From positions 9,569 through 73,568 of the forward strand of contig DF237185.1 of assembly GCA_000708835.1 (NCBI GenBank): a stretch of 64,000 nt of DNA, given 5' to 3'. This stretch comes from Klebsormidium nitens. Lineage: Eukaryota > Streptophyta > Klebsormidiophyceae > Klebsormidiales > Klebsormidiaceae. The notes under the pieces were generated by a model. That model searched no databases, had not been told where the DNA came from, and saw nothing but the letters and a program-made list of their open reading frames with translations. This document shows, in pieces, positions 1 through 10,440 of the stretch (position 1 is its first letter; each line of letters starts with the position of its first letter). The translations under genes and the position numbers were made by a program.

Positions 1-458
1 ACTTTTCGTTGAAGCTCGATTCGGCATTGATTGATCTCGTCCAACGACTTCCAGTTCTTGGCCTCACGCTCTGACATATGCTGGGGTGGCCGAGCTTCTT
101 CCATGGCCTTTCTAATGGCAGTGTATCTTTTGAACAAAGCCTCGTAGATTCGTTGGTCGCTTGGCCAGAGCTTTCGTACGATCACCAAGAGAGGACTGAT
201 GCTCGTGGCTTGTGTGGGCAACTTGTCCAAATACATGCTATCCAGATACTCTATGATTTGGGTCGTATCCCGCACCCACTCGAGTGACTCAAAGTCATCT
301 CTTGGAGCATGCAGACTCTTGAAGAGTCGCATCACACGAGCACAATATTGGTCGATAGTGTATGGCTTTCGTGTTGAATCATCAAAAACGTCATGGAGTA
401 GCCGTTCAGCTGACGTCGAGGTTCTTATAACCTTTATGTTGGCATCTAAAGCTGCCAT
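1..458 (-). CDS. Partial hypothetical protein, possibly the N-terminal part of a tyrosine-recombinase-like protein
   Basis: On the minus strand an ATG at 458 opens a frame of 152 codons that runs without a stop to the window edge, so the C-terminus is missing. The product is hydrophilic and helical and starts MAALDANIKV. It contains the segment TIDQYCARVMRLFKSLH followed by repeated helices, and near the edge a segment SEREAKNWKSLDEI. A short helical N-terminal bundle of this kind, with a 'sek..k.nW.s..ei' segment, reminds me of the core-binding part of eukaryotic Crypton-like or virus-like tyrosine recombinases. That is inference from memory of the family style, and no catalytic R/H/R/Y residues are in view. 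It lies about 1 kb from the left repeat block of the helicase-primase locus, so it could belong to the same mobile or viral insertion, but it could equally be an unrelated host gene. Confidence 0.5.
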   Translation of the reverse strand, partial: MAALDANIKVIRTSTSAERLLHDVFDDSTRKPYTIDQYCARVMRLFKSLHAPRDDFESLEWVRDTTQIIEYLDSMYLDKLPTQATSISPLLVIVRKLWPSDQRIYEALFKRYTAIRKAMEEARPPQHMSEREAKNWKSLDEINQCRIELQRK

Positions 459-722
459 GCCTCAACTATCTGGATAGCAAGAAAAAAAAGATGAACGGCA
501 TCTGGCCGCGAAGAGCTCAGATACCGAACATCCGTGTTCATCTTTGTTTTCACCGTTTTGGTGCGCCTAGGAGCTTTTCATGGTTATCTAGCACACAAAA
601 GCTTCTACAACCCGGCCTGGGGGCCTTGATGCCCCTCGGTTATCGGCCGATAACAGAGTATTGTCAGATACCTGAATATGAGTGTACTTAATTTCCAGAA
701 CGGTGCCTTTTCAGAGATTCAA

Positions 723-1277
723 TTATCTGGGAGAGGAATCCAGCGAAGATTCGGTGGCATCGCGAACCTTGTTGGGATTTGCAAGCGCGTCTAACTCCAA
801 GATTGGTGCGTCACTCCACACCATACTAGGGGCATACCTGGGACTCGATGGAGAACATGCTTCGATACTTGTGCAACCGGTCGGAACAATCGACTCTCGT
901 TCATGAGAGTGCGCCGTGAGCCTTGGTTCTTTCAACCGCAACTTTTTTGTTTGACATTGAGCCCGAGACGCGTTTTTAAGAGCAACCCGCCAGCTCACTT
1001 TGACAGCGAATGGCCCATGTATGCCGCTCTGATCCCAAGTTGACAAGAATCCTTCAGCATTTAGGGATCGCACCAGCGCTCTGGTGATATGACGCAGGTT
1101 AAACGGTTCTGCAAGAGCGCGGATTCCTGCTAGGGCTGCCGGGTCAATAATCGTTTCGAGCAACCCAAACTCTCTATAAGATCTTACTATCGTGCTCTTG
1201 GCACTCTCAAGAACAGCTCGATCCATCTGCTCAATCGCAAAAGTGGTTGGAGAACGATAGCCTAAAATTGCGTCCAT
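723..1277 (-). CDS. Hypothetical open frame, 184 codons
   Basis: A continuous minus-strand frame with an ATG at 1277 and a stop at 723. The first 110 residues look protein-like: mixed helical, with a run LAGIRALAEPFNLRHITRAL. The last 70 are Ser/Pro/Arg-rich and could be read-through into non-coding sequence. I recognise no domain. It lies upstream of, and on the same strand as, the partial gene at the left edge, and could be a separate small gene or an exon of it. Base composition is similar to its surroundings. Chance occurrence is not excluded. Confidence 0.3.
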   Translation of the reverse strand: MDAILGYRSPTTFAIEQMDRAVLESAKSTIVRSYREFGLLETIIDPAALAGIRALAEPFNLRHITRALVRSLNAEGFLSTWDQSGIHGPFAVKVSWRVALKNASRAQCQTKKLRLKEPRLTAHSHERESIVPTGCTSIEACSPSSPRYAPSMVWSDAPILELDALANPNKVRDATESSLDSSPR

Positions 1278-1469
1278 TCAAGTCAATGTTTTACGGTGCA
1301 CCAAGAAAAAAGGAATACACCATTATTAAGGTGTGGTCATCATTAGGTCAGGCTGGCCATCCCGGCCACTTAAAAGCATATGGCAAGCAAGTTTGATGAT
1401 GCGACGATGCACAGATGGGCAGGTGATTTCAACCCCCCTCTAAAATAATAAAAGTGCCACTCCAGATTT

Positions 1470-1925
1470 TAATTGATGGCAATCGAATATTGTAATTGAT
1501 GGAGCGAGTCGACAGGAGGACAGAACGGACAGGAGATTTCCGTGTCCGGGGCCGGCTTGCACTTGTCCATGCCACCTAATATGTTGCAAATATTGTAATT
1601 GATGGAACGAGTCGACAGGACGACAGGACGAACAGGAGATGCTCGAGTCTAGGTCCGGCTCCCGATTGACCATACCACCTAATATGAGTCGAATATCATG
1701 TAATTCATGGAGCGAGTCGACAGGAGGACAGGACGGACAGCAGATGCTCGTGTCCAAGTCCGGGTCCCGAATGACTATACCACCTAATGTGAATCGAACA
1801 TTGTAATTCATGGAGCGAGTCAACAGGAGGACAGGACGGACAGGAGATGCTCGTGTCCAAGTCCGGCTTGCACTTGACTGGACCACCGAGATTGTTTGAA
1901 CATTGTGATCGTGAAACGAATTGAA
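1470..1925. repeat. Left tandem array A, unit about 104 bp, four to five copies
   Basis: The anchor GTAATTGATGGAGCGAGTCG recurs at 1492, 1595, 1700 and 1803, with a diverged fifth copy at about 1905 (spacing 102-105 bp). Each unit carries the core GACAGGAGGACAGGACGGAC. The exact 14-mer GACAGGACGGACAG is at 1727-1740 and 1830-1843. A related array with about 103-bp spacing lies at 11.9-12.24 kb in the same orientation. Confidence 0.85.
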
Positions 1926-1982
1926 AGGAGGCCGTATGCTACAACCAATCCGGCTGATCTGTCAGAGTGGCGGCCCGATTTT

Positions 1983-2133
1983 AGATACATACATATCAAC
2001 AACCTCGGCCGAGATCCGAAAAGTTTATACTACAATCTGTTATAATTTCTTTCTTCCCCAGGGAAGGAATTATAACAGATTAGTAGTACAAACTTTTCCC
2101 TTTGGTTCCGAATTAGCAATATGTATGTATGTA
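1983..2133. repeat. Left long inverted repeat (hairpin), about 150 bp
   Basis: The left arm starts ACATACATAT and continues AAAAGTTT...CAATCTGTTATAATT. The right arm reads AATTATAACAGATT...AAACTTTT and ends ATATGTATGTATGT. The tip is a short C/G-rich loop near 2057-2064. The arms pair over most of their length with mismatches. The same structure, in the same orientation, occurs at 12280-12431. It resembles a foldback or MITE-like element, or a structured terminus. Confidence 0.75.
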
Positions 2134-2400
2134 AGGCCATACCGAAAAAGATGCCAATGTTGTAATCGACTTTTTGGAGAAGAAAATATAACAAATTAGT
2201 AGTATGAAGTTTTCCTTGTGGGATCCAATTGCCGATATGTATGTATGTAAAGCCATACCGGAAAAGATGCAATGTTGTACTTGACTTTTCGGAGAAGAGA
2301 ATATAACAGATTAGTAGTACGAAGTTTTCCCCGAGGGATCCAATTGCCGATATGTATGTATGTAAGGCCATACCAAAAAGATGCAACATTCACAATGGAC
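2121..2400. repeat. Left tandem array B, unit about 115 bp
   Basis: The anchor ATGTATGTATGTAAGG recurs at 2121, 2237 and 2352 (spacing 116 and 115 bp). Each unit is one arm of the neighbouring hairpin plus a spacer with GCCATACCGGAAAAGATGCA. Shorter copies follow the second hairpin at 12.42-12.6 kb. The array stops about 100 bp before the 3' end of the helicase-primase. Confidence 0.8.
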
Positions 2401-5400
2401 AGTATCCTTAAGTACTCGAGTCTCACATAGTGCTGTCAATTCCAGTCAATTCAAGTTCCAGGCCACGAGCATTCAATGGTTCTCACTCTACTCCTCCTTA
2501 CTCCATCTTAACCTCTAGGGCTTTCAGCGCAAGACCCTTATACCCTCGCTCCGTTACGCCGCAATACTTTACGCCAAGGCCAAGTTTGCTGGGCTTGTCC
2601 GGACCCGAAAAGCCGTGGTTGTTCATCGCCGACTTCAGGGACTTGGTGTCGAGCGAGGGGATATGGCCGACGCACTTGCCGCCCACCATCCTCTGCGGAT
2701 CGTTGTACGCCTTAAGGGTATCGCTCGTTGAGATGAAGAGGTCATCGCCCTTGACGCAACTGCTGAGGACGAAGTTGTCGAAGTCGTCAGCCGCCTCTTC
2801 GTAGTCTTGCAGAGCGTCCGTGCTCCGCTTGGGCATGGGGTACAGCTGCTGTCCGTTCTGGTACCACTTGACCGCTCCTGCGACCAGCCATGCAAGCAAC
2901 TCCTGCATGTTCTGCAGGGTGCTCAGCTTGGCGAGGAGGCGCGTGTCCACCAGCCCGTGCAACGGGTTGGTTGGGTCGTATCCCTTCTCGTGCGGCGAGA
3001 AGTAGCGCCGCACGAAGCAGACCAGCTGAAGGCGGCGCCGGAGGGCGACGGACCAGGTCTTGTCCGTCTTCGGAAGGTAGTTGGTGCACATGATGAGCTG
3101 CAAAAACGATGAGGAGAGGGTCGTCAGTGCTCGATAACTCACGTTCTTTGACGCACCCCACAGGTCTCAGCATGCTCGAAAGTATTTGACCAGCGTGCTT
3201 GACCAAGCAACCGCATGCAATGCTCGATACGCAAGCTTCTCGGAATGAATCGAGCCACATCTCGGGAAAAAGGCACACGCGCTTGCAAGCGTATGCTTCA
3301 AGACAGAGGAAGAGTCTTACCAGGACGGTCGCGGTGACGGTGATAAAGTCCTTGAAGAGGGGCCGCGCCGTGATGACATCGCTGCCCGTCAGCTTCTTCA
3401 TGCCGGCTTCGTTGAGCGTGTCGGACTTGTCCGTCTCTTCGACCACGGCAAGCAGCGCTCCCGCGAGCCCTGCACAAAAGCAAAGGCTACTCGGTCGATA
3501 CTGATTCTTGAAGCCACTTACATGCAAGTCTAGGACGATTGGATAGCTTAGAAGACAGGACCGACAGGAGGGACACGAGAATCTGCTCGCGGACAAGACG
3601 TTGCATCTCCAATCATACCAGGTAGATAGAGAGGTGAACGTCCATTTATCTGATTGAAGGGTGGAATGGCCAGACTGCAGTGAGGACAGACAGAGTTGCG
3701 CTCAACCTCTAGGTATCTACATATCAGCAGGTTTGAGAAGAAAAGGCTTTGGTGAATTTTCACCGGCCTCGAGCGGCGAAGCGGCCCCCTTGTGGGCGGC
3801 ACGCTGCCCTTTGGAGTTCACCAAAATCTCCTTGCCGAACGTCTCTGAAGGCGGTGCCGAGGAGCTTGCGCAGCAGCGCAAGGAACACGCTCTTGCCTGC
3901 GCTCCCCTCCCCGACAAAGATTGGCAGCACCTGGATTGAAGAGGTGGGAGAGAACTTTGAGGAGAAGATTTCACACGGCTGCAGATATGCTGGACCACCT
4001 TCCACGAGAGCCCTCTGCAATGATCTCGAATTCCACGAAAGTAGCTCTAGGAGGATGGCCAGCAATCGATGGCAAAGTCTTTGCAATCCTCCACAGCCTA
4101 GTCTCATAGCGATTGGTCAATGAAAATCCCATGCCAATGGACAAAGGCCTCATGTGGTTGTTGGGTCCTTAAAGATTGAGGCAGCACGTAACTCAAGTCC
4201 ATCAAACCTTTCAGCTCATGTCAGCTCATGAATTCAAGCACTCAGTTGGAGGGAGCACGTACCTGATTGCTCGTATAACCAGTCAGCCCGTACCCCAGCA
4301 GAACCTGGAGGTGCTCCAGAGCAGCCGGCCCATCCTCTCTGGAGGCGTGCATGATGTCCTCCAAGAACCGCACCATCTCGCCCCTCGGAAACGACAACCC
4401 AGGGCGGGGGTACGGCCAGTCGATCACCCGGCTGTTCATGAACTGCAGTGCGAATGGCGGATCCATGAGCATGTTGGACAGCAAAGACGGCACAGACGGC
4501 AATATCGCCTGTCAGGTTTCACAAAAACGTACAAATGATCGATCTGAGAAGCTGAATGATTGTATCTATCTGAATCTCAATAATCCTGATAGATGTAGCC
4601 AAATACTTTGTCCATTCACCAAAACGCAAGATTGTGACCATCTACATCTGAATTGCAAGAATACATGCAGCCAATGGACAAAACGCAACCCATGGGGTGA
4701 GCGCTAGAAGAGTTCTTAGAGGCTCCTGAAAGCATTTGCCTAAGTGATTGTTGATTGATAAAGGAGGTCCACCGGCTGGCCGGAGGACCTGGCCGATGCC
4801 TCCATGACGCAAACTTCTCGATGAAGTCCCTGAACTGATCTGCACGGTCTTTGCGCGAGCACGGAATCATCACTCACCCGGGGGTGATGCGGGAGCAGCT
4901 CGCCAGTCCGCAAGTCGATGACGCCGTTCGCCACAGCCAGGAAGTCCTTCTGCACGTCCAATAGGGACTGGAAGCCGGGCTGATAGAAGTATTCCTTGCA
5001 TGTGCCCAGGATGTTGGACATTTTTGCATTGAAGTTGACGTTGATCAGCCTCTCCTCCCTGCCCGGCTTGGGCTGCTTTCCGCCACCCGCCGGCTTCGAC
5101 CTGATTGAAGGGCCTCCCTTCACGCCCAACCCGCTGTCTTCATCGCCTGCCGGTCCGTCGGCCATGGCGATTGAACGCCCTTCTCCCTCCCCCTGTTCTG
5201 CTTCACGCATGTACGCGGCCTCGATCTTGGAGAGCTCCTCGCGGAGCACCCGCAGGATCCGGCCGCCGCTCAGGTCCCTGGCCCAGCAACGACCGGACCA
5301 GTAGTACGAGCCCGATGAGGTGAAGGCGAACTTCAGGCCCGTGCGAACGTACGTAGAGGCGCTCCAGGATAAGGGCGCCACCAACATCTCCTGTAGGTAC

Positions 5401-6970
5401 AAGAACGTGGGCTGTTTGAGGAAGAAGCCTCACGTATCCTTGCCAACAACTTAAGGGGCGCGCACTAAGTGCGAGATTTTCTTGAAGATCTTAGCTCGAG
5501 AGCTACTGTTGCTCTTAGACAGAAGAATAGGTCGTGCGAGATCTATGAAAAAGCAGTTGAAGAGACCAGACTGCGAATGTTTATACAATCACGAAACGAT
5601 GATGTGCATCCTCCAGGTTGTTGGGTTGTTAGGATGCCAAACGGGCCCGCAGGTTGAACAAGCAAAGAGTAGAAATTCTAGGATGCACTTGTTAGTAGCA
5701 GATGTAGGCCCGGCCTACCATTGAATCCTCAGGGAAAAAGGCAGTATCGCAAGCTGTAACTTTGTCAATTTTTAGGCGTCACCTCGAGTCACCTAACTTG
5801 TGGGTATCCCTGCTATCTTACGTCCTTTCAAAGAAGGTGTTACCTTCACGAGAAACAGTGCTGACTGACGACCATTCGACTCACCTTTCTTAACGTTCAG
5901 GTTCTCTCGAAGGAAGGGCAGCGGCAACAGCTGCCGGTCGGAGTACAGGTGGTCCCTCTCGCTGTTCAAGGGCTGGCTGTCGCCAAAGGCCGCGGCGATT
6001 GGCGGGGGGAGAACGCCCAGGCGGAAGTTGCCCGACTGCGGGGTGGCCTTGCAGCTCTCCCCGTGGCAGATGTACGTCACCTCGGACCCCCGCCGCAGGA
6101 GCCCGAAGTTGGTGCTCTCGTGCACCCTCGCGCGAGTTGCCGGGAAGTAGGGGCACGTCACGCGCCCGCCAGGCACGTTCCGGAACTCGTAGATGACCCC
6201 AGGGCCCGTGGAGGACGGCTTGGCGGCACAGAAGATCGAGGTGTTGTCGCCCCAGGTCGACAATAGCTTCTCGAGCTCGCGCACCACCTCCGACCGAAGC
6301 TCGGGGTCCTCCAGGTCTGGTTCTGCGAAAGGGGAAGTCTGCTCGGAGCTCTCCCTGACCCCCGACTCGGAATCTGCGATGGCTTCACCCCTCCGGCCCT
6401 CTTGCCCCTGCCCATTCTTATTCTGCCCGCCAAGTCGCTCTGCAGCCACCTGAGGGGGCAAGTCGTTGTCAGCAGAGAGTAGAGCCGCCTTTTTGAAGCT
6501 CTCTTCAAGGCAGGTAGGTTGTAAAAACAGCTTGTACATGAAGACTACAAGCTGCACACGACACCGATGAAGCCTGGGCTTGAATCGGAAGAACGTCAAA
6601 ACAAGGGCCACAGCCAGCCCAACAACCTAACCGCGGCTTTGAACCAGCCTGACCACGGCCCCGAAATCAACCTGATTGCGGCCCCAAAATCAGTAGGTAC
6701 TAGGGCATGACCAGGATCCGTTTGAGGTACTAGGCCGGGCTAGAACATGCAAGGCCAACTAGTTGAGGTGTTGTGTAGACGAATTAGAGCCAATCTTGCC
6801 CCACGATTTGATAGCGAGGGCGGTCGAGTAAGCTGAATCGGAGTGACTCTACATTAGCGAAGTACAATGACGAAATTAGTACACGTTATTTTGGAAAAAG
6901 CTGCTTGTATGGGCATCGTGTACATCGGCTTACAAAAGAGCAAAACCAACCAAGGACACAGGAGCCTTAC

Positions 6971-8484
6971 CCCAATGCCAGGGACAGGGCCCGAATCACA
7001 TGATTTGTCCGCGCTCGACTCCGCATCGCTGGCAGCGCCGTTCTCCACCTCGCCCATGCACACCTTTGCACAAGGCGAGCCCCCCCCTTCCTTTGCAGAA
7101 CTGCCTGCTACCTGCAGGTAAGGAACGCACGGTTAAGAGGAGCGACAGGAGAAACACCTGTTCTTGCTGTTTGTCCTGTCTGCCAGAGCACAGACGGCAA
7201 AAGTGCATCTAAGAGAATGGCGGCGACAAGAGAGACACGTGTCCTTGCTGTCTGTCCTGTCCGTCCTGTCTGTCAGAAAGGCAAAGTGCATGAGAGCATA
7301 TACAGCAACAGGAAAGACATGTGTCGTTGCTGTCCTTCCTGTCTGCTAAAGCTTGCTTTAGTGGCAACATGCTTGAGAACATGGTAACGACAGGAGACAC
7401 GTGTCTCTACTGTTCGCCTATCTTGTCTGCTTTTGCCTTGTCTGCTGCTAACGTAAAGAGCCCCGAGCACGAGTGGCATAAGACTTGCCCAGGACGGATC
7501 AAAACTTTGTCAGAACTTACCCCAATCTTCACAAGTCCTGCGCACGACTGTGCACCATCGGCAGCGCCACCCTCCACAGCGTGCATGTGACCTTCCATGT
7601 GCGCGCTTTCACCAGGCGAACCCCCCCCTTCCTTTGCCAAACCGCCTATCCCCTGCACATGAAGAGAGGAAGGTCACGAAGGCCGACAGCAAAAACACAT
7701 GTCCTTGCTGTCTATCCTGTCTGCCAAAGGCCAGAAGTCGAATCTGCATGAGAGCATGGACAGCGAAGGGAAGAACACAGCCTCTTTGCTATCCGTCCTG
7801 TCTGCCAAAGCACAGATCCATAGCTACAGGCTTGAGAACATGGGCGCCGACAGGAAGTACACGTGTCTTTGCTGTCCGTCCTGTCGATCAAAGCACAGAC
7901 GGCGACATGCTTGAGAACATGGGCAACGATAGAAGAGACACATGTCTCTGCTGTCCGTCCTGTCTGTTGCTCCTGAAAAGTCCCAAGCGGGAGTGGTGCA
8001 TAAGAGTTGGGTCGTTTGACCGGTGTTTCGTCAAGACTTACCCCGCTCGTTTGTGCACCATCGACAGCGCCACCCTCCACCACATGCATGCAACCCTCCT
8101 TGTTCGCGCTTGTACCAGGCGAGCCACCCCCTTTCTCCTTAGAACTGCCTGCCACCTGCAGAGAGAGAGCACGAGATTGTGAATCTCGACATGAGAAAGA
8201 CCTGTCTTTCCTGTCCTTCCCGTTAGCCCGAGCACAGACAGCAGAGGCTTAGGGCGGCGACAGCAGAACCACGTGTCTCTGCCGTTCGTCCTGTCTGCTG
8301 TCACTAAGGGAGAATCGGGCTTTCAAGATGTCGTTCTCACTTTGATCCTCACGGGGGCCGGCATCGGCTGCACACCATCGGCAGCGCTGCCCTCCACCTC
8401 GTCCATAGGGTCGGCGGCACGGGCGCTTGCATCAGGCCACACCTCAGACAAGCGGAGCTCTTCCTCTGCAGAGCCGTTTTCTTT
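6971..8484 (-). repeat. Four tandemly duplicated phase-0 exons in the helicase-primase linker
   Basis: The exons at 8484-8353 (132 nt), 8155-8042 (114 nt), 7652-7521 (132 nt) and 7111-6971 (141 nt) are all multiples of three. All start and end in phase 0 and are homologous in DNA and protein: a start such as VAGSSKEKGGGSP and an end such as VEGGAADGAQ. Exon starts are 329, 503 and 541 bp apart. They encode an acidic Gly/Ser/Ala-rich flexible linker in front of the zinc-binding exon, which itself begins with a similar VAAERLGG. No stop codon is seen in any copy. Confidence 0.8.
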
Positions 8485-8600
8485 CTGCAGAGGGAGAGCA
8501 TAAGATGAGCAACGGCGGCAGAAGAAATACCTGTCTAGGGCTGTCTAGGGCTGTCTAACGTGTCTGCCGGAGTTCTGCAAACTCGAAGTTCATAAGCTTA
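7115..8600. repeat. Minisatellite in the introns between the duplicated exons
   Basis: Introns between the duplicated exons are filled with a degenerate unit of about 70-90 bp, roughly 'GAGAACATGG...GACAGG.AGACACGTGTC..TGCTGTCCGTCCTGTCTGCCAAAGC'. The exact 14-mer CTGTCCGTCCTGTC is at 7257-7270, 7872-7885 and 7961-7974. It is the reverse complement of the core of flanking array A. Confidence 0.7.
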
Positions 8601-8606
8601 AGGCAA

Positions 8607-9089
8607 ATGCATGAGTCTAAAAGATCATCTGGACCGATGGAACAAGGCAAGTCGCCAGAATCGACGTGTCGCTTTCTGCCACCACCTCTCTGTAGAACTC
8701 TGTTTGGCATCGACCGCAAAAGCGACCTGAACGAGGACGACTATCTGAAGAGATGTCGATTCGGATCGGGTGTTGTCATGGGAAGCGGCTGGGAATTGAA
8801 GCATCACATAGATCTCCTCCATTTTAATCAGACCTTTTGGCCCCACTGGCAGGCGCTGTATGCACAATTCCAAAAGAACGGGGGTTTTGAAGACCCCGAG
8901 TGGCCCATCTACAACCTCAATGACAACACGCTATGCTTCGAAAGGTTCAAGAAGGGCGGGGAACCAGTTCGAAGAATGGAGACATCAAAGGCCTTCTACA
9001 AGCCAGGCCCGGCGCAGTTGCTCGGCGAGGACGCACGCAAGGCGCGAGGCAGGTCTCGAAGCGAGGCGAGGGGAAATCGGGGAGTTTAG
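8607..9089 (+). CDS. Hypothetical open frame on the opposite strand inside the helicase-primase locus
   Basis: A 160-codon ATG-to-stop frame. Residues 35-125 have a protein-like composition rich in Trp, Phe, His and Asn (for example HHIDLLHFNQTFWPHW). The C-terminal 25 residues are Arg/Gly-rich and look non-coding. I recognise no domain. It sits between minus-strand exons of the helicase-primase, so it is either a nested gene, a relic of an inserted element or chance. Confidence 0.3.
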   Translation: MHESKRSSGPMEQGKSPESTCRFLPPPLCRTLFGIDRKSDLNEDDYLKRCRFGSGVVMGSGWELKHHIDLLHFNQTFWPHWQALYAQFQKNGGFEDPEWPIYNLNDNTLCFERFKKGGEPVRRMETSKAFYKPGPAQLLGEDARKARGRSRSEARGNRGV

Positions 9090-9094
9090 CTGAC

Positions 9095-9540
9095 GTTGTT
9101 CAGATGCTCACGTTATCAGAGAAGTCGTCTAGATAATCTTGGCTTAAGTTTGAAGTTTTGGAGATTTGAAAAGCTTTATGTAATCCCTTCAACAGCGCTT
9201 CATGTTTTGGTTTCCATGGCTGCTGACGTCTTTCATGAGGCCGGCTCAAAATCATGGCAAAAGTGCTGGGTGAAGAAAGGGTTCCCCTTAATTGCGATAC
9301 ACCCGAGTGCTCAAGAAAGTACTCAACCATATGCGCCAGACACTGCAGAGAACCCTTCTAGAGGGTCAGATCTCGTGCAGAATGGGGTCACTGATCTTGG
9401 ACACACCCATGTACGCAAGAACCAAACTTCCATGCCAGACAATTTGTGCGCTGCAAACTGCCACGTCCTCATTACAAAATACACACCAAATTGTGTACAT
9501 GCATGAGAATTGAGAGTGCGGCCAAGCAATGAGGCGAAGC
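9095..9540. other. No feature recognised
   Basis: I see no exon, repeat or RNA gene that I can support in this stretch of the presumed helicase-primase intron. Confidence 0.4.
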
Positions 9541-9899
9541 TTTGGGTTGCACTCACCTGCATCTGTTCAACGCGTGGCCCGCCGCCTGAAGGCTGTGTTT
9601 TGGAGATGTGGATTCTCCATGATGTCGCGCTGACGCTTCCTGTCTGCCAGTCGCTTGGTCGACCCTTCCTCAGATGCTCCTCCCAGGCCAGAGTAGGCCG
9701 GGCTTGAAGGCTCGTACGATCCCATCTTCTGCAATACATTGCACAATTCAGGGGCGAAAAGACAAGTCTGCGCTCATTCATCATGGTTGCCAGAAACAGG
9801 CTGCCTCGAATCACCCTAGTGGCGTGCACTGGGACTGTCTGACATTGGAATCTAGATTGTCTTACCACGCAGGGCCGCAACTAAACCCTGAAGCGCACT

Positions 9900-10440
9900 C
9901 AAAATTAGCCTCGCAACTGCCCCGCAATCCCTGAAACTAGCCCCACAGCATGCATGCCATCAGTCCTCAAAAAGCAGACTCAAAACAAGCCAGCATGCGG
10001 AGTGAGACCAGCCCAACAGCAGAAGTGCAATCAGCCCCCTACAGGCCCGCAATCAGCCCCGAGTGGAACCAAAACCAGCCCCAAAGCGGGCCCGAAACCA
10101 GCCCCACACTGGGGCATGCAACAGCCCCAAGACCAGCCCCACAGCAAACCCGCAATCAGCCCCAGAGCGGACGCAGACCAACCCCGCAGCTGGGTTTCAT
10201 CTGTCCTGCAGCGGGCTCGCGTTCAGCCCCAAAAAGCAAGCCGGAACCAAACTGCAACCAGATCCAAAACAAACAGCCCACAGTCAGCAAGCACCTCAGG
10301 CTGACAGCGAACATTATAAGCCCCATAGCCAGGTGCCAAAGTTGACCCCACAGTCTGGCGCCAAATTTGTGGGGCCAATTCCGCCCCCCAATCTGGCGCC
10401 AATTTAGCCCCAAAGTACGTGACAGATAAGCCCAACAAGC
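9900..10440. repeat. C-rich minisatellite
   Basis: A short unit close to 'ACCAGCCCCA.AGC.GGCCCG.A' (about 20-28 bp) repeats with variation over roughly 500 bp, giving strong C over G skew on the plus strand. A small related patch is at 6620-6690. All three frames can stay open because the unit lacks stops, so long frames here are not evidence of genes. Confidence 0.7.

Noticed and set aside
1440-2400. Minus-strand frames inside the left repeat arrays
   Set aside because: The encoded proteins simply repeat the satellite unit (CPSCPPVDS-like, YIHIGNW-like) and have no independent support.
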